Shown piece by piece: positions 7,832 through 11,463 of a DNA stretch of 11,463 nt. The notes under the pieces are model-generated. The model made no database searches, had not been told where the DNA came from, and saw nothing but the letters and a program-made list of their open reading frames with translations. Positions within the stretch are counted from its first letter, which is position 1. Each line of letters begins with the position of its first letter. This DNA is from an uncultured Bacteroidales bacterium. GTDB taxonomy: Bacteria; Bacteroidota; Bacteroidia; Bacteroidales; Lentimicrobiaceae. The translations under genes were made by a program, and so were the position numbers. Location of the stretch: assembly GCA_937864935.1 (NCBI GenBank), contig CALMDN010000440.1, forward strand, positions 1 to 11,463. Reading direction: 5' to 3'.

Positions 7832-7861
7832 TATTACACATGAAATGTGGTTTACCCCTAT
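7832..7861 (-). promoter_or_regulatory. Putative ECF-sigma autoregulatory promoter of the anti-sigma/receptor operon
   Basis: The minus strand reads ATAGGGGTAAAC, 10 nt, GTGTAATA, with blocks and spacing identical to the site at 3122-3151 (20 of 20 block positions; only 3 of 10 spacer positions agree). It lies wholly in the 62-nt gap between the sigma and anti-sigma genes, the usual place for an autoregulated ECF promoter. The -10-like block ends 16 nt before the anti-sigma ATG, so the leader would be very short and the AGGA ribosome-binding sequence (7823-7826) would be near the transcript's 5' end. An operator is an alternative reading. Confidence 0.65.
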
Positions 7862-7877
7862 CTTTTTTCATTTTATT

Positions 7878-8441
7878 TCAGTTTTTCGTCAGAAGAACAC
7901 GGATCAGAGCTGCTACTGCGATCCAAAGACTGAGGTATCCCGACAATTTCAGGCGAAGGTGCTGCAATGCTTTCGACATCTGAGCCTCAACCGTCTTGAC
8001 TGATATTCCCAGCTTGTCGGCAATCTGCTGATACCTGAGGTTCTCATAGCGGTTCAGTAAAAAAATCTCCCGGCATTTGTCGGGTAATTCAGCGATCGCT
8101 TTGTCGATCTCCTGCTTGAGTTCCTTCTCAACCAATGTGTCCGTATTGCCGCCGGAGCTTGGTTCTGTCAGCTGCTCAGCTTCCAGCAGGTTCTTGTCGA
8201 ACTTGCGGTTATCGCGCAGGTAATTGTAACACTTGTTGTGGATTGCAGTCACAAGGTACGATTTTACCGACCTGGACGGATCAATACCCGCCCTTTTTTC
8301 CCAAAGGCTGATGAACGAGTCCTGAACGATTTCTTTGGCAATGTCATGGTCTTTCACATACTTCCATGCCATAAAGCACAGGCCTTTAAACTCTTCGCGG
8401 AAGAGTTTTTCGAAACCTGCTTTGTCAAATTGTGGCATCAT
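7878..8441 (-). CDS. ECF RNA polymerase sigma-70 factor, FecI-like (Bacteroides expansion type)
   Basis: A 187-residue ECF sigma factor. Region 2 spans about residues 10-78 (FEKLFREEFKGLCFMAWKYV, then AKEIVQDSFISLWEK for -10 recognition and core binding, then KSYLVTAIHNKCYNYLRD). Region 4 spans about 115-165, with the helix-turn-helix LRYQQIADKLGISVKTVEAQ for -35 recognition. After region 4 comes a hydrophobic tail (168-184, GYLSLWIAVAALIRVLL). It directs RNA polymerase to the promoters of its regulon, most likely including the two motifs in this window. Two adjacent ATGs (8441, 8438) are possible starts. It is followed by the FecR-like gene, the classical sigma/anti-sigma arrangement. It faces away from the nitroreductase gene across a 153-bp gap. 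A general promoter for it was not confidently found. Confidence 0.95.
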   Translation of the reverse strand: MMPQFDKAGFEKLFREEFKGLCFMAWKYVKDHDIAKEIVQDSFISLWEKRAGIDPSRSVKSYLVTAIHNKCYNYLRDNRKFDKNLLEAEQLTEPSSGGNTDTLVEKELKQEIDKAIAELPDKCREIFLLNRYENLRYQQIADKLGISVKTVEAQMSKALQHLRLKLSGYLSLWIAVAALIRVLLTKN

Positions 8442-8594
8442 GGAATTCTGTTGCGAATGATCGGTATGGAGCTGCCTGTTTTTGCAGCTGTTTCTGGCAA
8501 GCGTTTTAACAATGCCTTTTATTTATTGTTTGAAAGATTTTAAGTAACCTTTGCAACGAAAATAAATATCGCTGTAACCTCATCACAAAAGTAT

Positions 8595-9155
8595 ATGATT
8601 TTTTCTGAACTGATTCTTACGCGCCAGAGTGTACGCAGGTACTCCCCGACAGCTGTAGAAGATTCGCTGATTCTTCAGTGTCTGGAAGCTGCCCGCATGG
8701 CTCCTTCGGCAAGTAACTCCCAGCCATGGCATTTTATTGTTGTCAATCAGGAGCCCCTGAGAACCGAAGTGGCGAAAGCCACCTTCAGCGACATACAGCT
8801 TATCAACAAATTTACCCTCACCGCCCCTGTAATGGTGGTGATGGTGATGGAGAAGGCCAGACTGATAACCCGTCTGGCAATGCTTGTCAAAAAAAAGGAA
8901 TGGCCCCTGATCGACATCGGGATTGCCGCTGAGCACTTCTGCCTTCAGGCTGCTGAACTCGGGCTGGGCACCTGTATGATCGGCTGGTTCGATGAGAAGA
9001 AGCTGCAGAAACTGCTGAACATCCCATCCGGAAAGTCAATCGGACTTGTCATCAGCGCGGGATATCCTGAGGAAGGGTATAAACTCCGCACCAAGGTGAG
9101 GAAAGGGCCCGATGAGATTATCTCCTGGAATGCCTATCCGGTAGGAAAACAATAG
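8595..9155 (+). CDS. Nitroreductase-family FMN-dependent oxidoreductase
   Basis: A 186-residue protein with the short nitroreductase-family layout. The N-terminal FMN-phosphate-binding motif is TRQSVRRYS (9-17). SASNSQPWHFIVV (38-50) is the typical second flavin-contacting segment, DIGIAAEHFCLQAAELGLGT (107-126) is the central helix, and MIGWFDEKKLQKLL (128-141) follows. IGLVISAGYPEEGYKLR.K.RK (149-170) is the usual C-terminal strand and basic segment. Family members use NAD(P)H to reduce nitroaromatics, quinones or other electron acceptors, so the physiological substrate cannot be inferred. It is the only plus-strand gene, divergent from the sigma gene and convergent with gcvP, so it is probably a single-gene transcript unrelated to the TonB locus. 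The ATG is preceded by an AT-rich leader without a clear Shine-Dalgarno sequence. Confidence 0.92.
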   Translation: MIFSELILTRQSVRRYSPTAVEDSLILQCLEAARMAPSASNSQPWHFIVVNQEPLRTEVAKATFSDIQLINKFTLTAPVMVVMVMEKARLITRLAMLVKKKEWPLIDIGIAAEHFCLQAAELGLGTCMIGWFDEKKLQKLLNIPSGKSIGLVISAGYPEEGYKLRTKVRKGPDEIISWNAYPVGKQ

Positions 9156-9196
9156 CGGTTAACCCTTCAGCCTTTTCAGACCTTTAAATTAACCGC
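9155..9196. repeat. Inverted repeat between two convergent genes, possible weak terminator
   Basis: GCGGTTAA (9155-9162) and TTAACCGC (9189-9196) form a perfect 8-bp inverted repeat around a 26-nt loop in the 79-bp gap between the convergent nitroreductase and gcvP genes. The position fits a bidirectional transcription end, but neither side has a proper T-run and the loop is long. I therefore call it only as a repeat with possible terminator function. Confidence 0.35.
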
Positions 9197-9234
9197 CGGG
9201 TATGCAGACAGACTTTCAGAATTTTTATTGCCCG

Positions 9235-11463
9235 CTATGATTTCTCTGCATAATCAGCCACCGGAGCGCAGGTGCAGATCAGGTTACGGTCACCGTAGGC
9301 ATCATCAATGCGGGTAACCGAAGGCCAGTATTTGTCACTCTTGTCGCAGGGCAGCGGGAAGGCTGCTTTTTCGCGGGAGTAGGGTAGGCTCCACTCCTCC
9401 GCTGTCACCATACAAAGGGTATGGGGGGCTTTCCTGATGACGTTCATGGTCTTATCGGCCTTGCCTTCTGCGATTTCATCAATCTCTTTGCGGATGGCGA
9501 TCATGGCATCCACGAAGCGGTCAAGTTCTTCGAGCGGCTCACTTTCAGTTGGTTCAACCATCAGCGTTCCATGAACCGGGAAAGCAACGGTTGGTGCATG
9601 GAATCCATAGTCCATCAAACGTTTGGCCAGGTCAATTACCTGCAGGTCAGCGGTTTTGGTGAATTCGTTGCAGTCGAGGATCATTTCATGGGCAACCCTG
9701 CCGTTTTTGCCGGTATATAGTATTTTGTAACTTCCTTCAAGTTTGGTTTTCAGATAATTGGCATTCAGAATGGCCAGCCGGGTGGCTTCTGTCAAACCGT
9801 CGCCACCGAGCAGCTTGATGTATCCATACGAGATGGTGAGTACCGAGGCGCTGCCGTAAGGGGCGGATGAAACAGCCGTAATGGACTGATCGCCTCCGAT
9901 ATTTACCAGCTTGTGTCCCGGAAGGAAGGGAACCAGATGCCTGGCTACACCGATGGGACCCACACCCGGACCTCCGCCACCATGAGGAATGGCAAATGTT
10001 TTGTGCAGGTTCAGGTGACAGACATCTGCACCGATAAAGCCGGGACTGGTGAGCCCGACCTGGGCGTTCATGTTGGCACCATCCATATATACCTGACCGC
10101 CATTGCTGTGGATGATTTCAATCAGCTCCAGAATGCCCTCTTCAAATACCCCATGGGTGGAAGGATAGGTAACCATACAGGCTGCAAGCACATCTTTGTG
10201 TTTCTCAGCTTTTTCTCTAAGGTCGGCAAGGTCGATGTTGCCGTTTTCATCGGTTTTTACGACCACAACCGACATGCCTGCCATGGCAGCGCTGGCAGGG
10301 TTGGTGCCATGAGCCGATGCCGGAATGAGGCATACGGTACGGCCTGAATCTCCACGGCTGAGGTGGTAAGCCCTGATGACCAGCAATCCGGCATACTCAC
10401 CGGAAGCCCCTGAATTGGGCTGGAAAGACATGGCCGCGAAGCCGGTAATCTCACAAAGCGATTTTTCCAGATCACGGATCAGCAGGCTGTAGCCCTCTAC
10501 CTGATCCAGGGGAACAAAGGGGTGCAGGCTGGTAAACTCAGGCCAGCTGAGGGCGAAAAGTTCGGCAGCAGCATTCAGTTTCATGGTGCATGATCCCAGC
10601 GGAATCATCGAACGGTTGAGCGACAGGTCTTTGCCTTCAAGCTTTTTGAGAAAGCGCATCATGCCGGTTTCAGAATGATAGCTGTTGAAAACCTTGTCCT
10701 GCAGGAAGGCAGACGTCCGTTTGAAACTCTCCGGGATGGTTTTGATTCTGCAGCACTCTTCCGGAATACAGACATAATCGGCGAACTGTTTTTTCGCGGC
10801 GGAGGCAAAGATATTGACCAGGGTGTTTAGATCCTGCAGGTTGGTGGTCTCATCAATGCTGATGCCGATCACCCGTTTGCTGATGTACCTGAAGTTGACT
10901 TCATTTTCGGTGGCCAGTTTCCTGAAATCGGCCATGCGGACGGTTTCCGGTATCTGTATACGGACAGTGTCAAAATAGGTGGTGTTGAGCTGCTGATAAC
11001 CATATTTAAGGACTTCAGTAGCCAGCACACCAGCGAGGATGTTGATGCGGCGGGCTATCTGTCTTATTCCTTCAGGCCCATGATAAACGCCATACATTCC
11101 GCTCATGATGGCCAGCAGGGCCTGGGCGGTACATATGTTTGAGGTTGCCCGTTCACGCTTGATGTGCTGTTCACGGGTCTGCAGGGCCATGCGAAGTGCG
11201 CGCTTGCCCAGGGCGTCTACCGATACACCGATGATGCGGCCGGGGATGTTCCGTTTGTACTCTTCACGGGTGGCAAAGTATCCGGCATGCGGGCCACCGT
11301 ATCCCATCGGGATGCCAAACCGCTGGTTGGTTCCAACCACCACATCGGCTCCCCACTCACCCGGAGGAGTGATCAGCGCCAGACTCATCAGGTCGGCAGC
11401 TACTGCAACCATCACACCTTTTTCTTGCGCCACGTTTACGAAACTGCTGTAATCGTGAATCTC
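9235..11463 (-). CDS. gcvP: Glycine dehydrogenase (decarboxylating), P protein of the glycine cleavage system, 5' end outside window
   Basis: The frame is open from the right edge (EIHDYSSFVNVAQEKG) to a TAG at 9237-9235, giving 742 residues of a protein that is normally about 950. The P protein decarboxylates glycine with PLP and transfers the aminomethyl group to lipoyl-GcvH. Visible landmarks are GADVVVGTNQRFGIPMGYGG and PHAGYFATREEYKRNIPGR in the N-terminal half. In the C-terminal half they are MIPLGSCTMKLNAA, PNSGASGEYAGL, SAHGTNPASAAMAGM and the PLP-lysine site LHKTFAIPHGGGGPGVGPIG (Lys codon at 10002-10000). Both halves are in one reading frame, so this is the single-chain GcvP form rather than the split GcvPA/GcvPB form. 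No frameshift is seen. A GTG at 11433 is only an internal valine, not the start. This is housekeeping one-carbon metabolism with no evident link to the TonB locus. Confidence 0.97.
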   Translation of the reverse strand, partial: EIHDYSSFVNVAQEKGVMVAVAADLMSLALITPPGEWGADVVVGTNQRFGIPMGYGGPHAGYFATREEYKRNIPGRIIGVSVDALGKRALRMALQTREQHIKRERATSNICTAQALLAIMSGMYGVYHGPEGIRQIARRINILAGVLATEVLKYGYQQLNTTYFDTVRIQIPETVRMADFRKLATENEVNFRYISKRVIGISIDETTNLQDLNTLVNIFASAAKKQFADYVCIPEECCRIKTIPESFKRTSAFLQDKVFNSYHSETGMMRFLKKLEGKDLSLNRSMIPLGSCTMKLNAAAELFALSWPEFTSLHPFVPLDQVEGYSLLIRDLEKSLCEITGFAAMSFQPNSGASGEYAGLLVIRAYHLSRGDSGRTVCLIPASAHGTNPASAAMAGMSVVVVKTDENGNIDLADLREKAEKHKDVLAACMVTYPSTHGVFEEGILELIEIIHSNGGQVYMDGANMNAQVGLTSPGFIGADVCHLNLHKTFAIPHGGGGPGVGPIGVARHLVPFLPGHKLVNIGGDQSITAVSSAPYGSASVLTISYGYIKLLGGDGLTEATRLAILNANYLKTKLEGSYKILYTGKNGRVAHEMILDCNEFTKTADLQVIDLAKRLMDYGFHAPTVAFPVHGTLMVEPTESEPLEELDRFVDAMIAIRKEIDEIAEGKADKTMNVIRKAPHTLCMVTAEEWSLPYSREKAAFPLPCDKSDKYWPSVTRIDDAYGDRNLICTCAPVADYAEKS

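Noticed and set aside
8470..8489. Small hairpin AGCTGC / GCAGCT (8-nt loop) in the leader of the sigma gene
   Set aside because: A 6-bp stem is easily found by chance, there is no T-tract, and no riboswitch-like structure surrounds it.
8586..8593. TACTTTTG on the minus strand, a perfect match to the Bacteroides housekeeping -7 element TAnnTTTG, upstream of the sigma gene
   Set aside because: No TTTG -33 element lies at the proper distance, it abuts the nitroreductase start codon, and an 8-mer with two free positions is expected by chance. It is only a weak candidate for a sigma-gene promoter.
1..11463. CRISPR arrays, tRNA/rRNA genes, insertion sequences or phage-like genes
   Set aside because: No regularly spaced direct repeats, transposase-like frames, terminal inverted repeats or cloverleaf-like sequences were seen on reading through both strands.

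Overview
The window looks like a chromosomal segment of a Bacteroidota bacterium, probably Bacteroidales-like or a related environmental lineage. The evidence is a FecI/FecR sigma and anti-sigma pair of the Bacteroides-expansion type, a TonB-dependent receptor with STN and carboxypeptidase-regulatory-like N-terminal domains, a DUF4249 lipoprotein, several Cys-anchored lipoproteins, and AT-rich leaders with weak or no Shine-Dalgarno sequences. Genus cannot be fixed from the sequence alone.

Layout: all genes are on the minus strand except one, so the minus-strand genes read from high to low coordinates. The right end (9235-11463) holds most of gcvP, the glycine-cleavage P protein, with its 5' end outside the window. 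A plus-strand nitroreductase-family flavoprotein (8595-9155) converges on it. Divergent from the nitroreductase is a cell-surface-signalling locus: ECF sigma factor (7878-8441), FecR-like anti-sigma (6790-7815), STN-containing TonB receptor (4086-6749, apparently with a non-ATG start) and DUF4249 lipoprotein (3212-4069). Below it lie an uncharacterised lipoprotein (2108-3049) with its own terminator, a pentapeptide-repeat-like lipoprotein (957-1910), and a lipid-anchored papain-family cysteine peptidase (1-919) that runs off the left edge.

The most notable signal is a two-block motif on the minus strand, ATAGGGGTAAAC - 10 nt - GTGTAATA. It occurs with identical blocks and identical spacing at two places: just before the anti-sigma gene (7832-7861) and before the uncharacterised lipoprotein gene (3122-3151). 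It has the layout of an ECF-sigma promoter. The simplest reading is that the locally encoded sigma factor autoregulates its anti-sigma/receptor/DUF4249 operon and also switches on the downstream lipoprotein, which would make that protein part of the same regulon. The sigma gene itself lies upstream of the motif and would be transcribed separately.

Model (inference): the receptor binds an unknown ligand with the DUF4249 lipoprotein, its STN domain signals to the FecR-like protein across the periplasm, and the sigma factor is released or activated. The substrate is unknown. The nearby secreted peptidase makes a proteinaceous substrate conceivable, but nothing in the sequence shows it.
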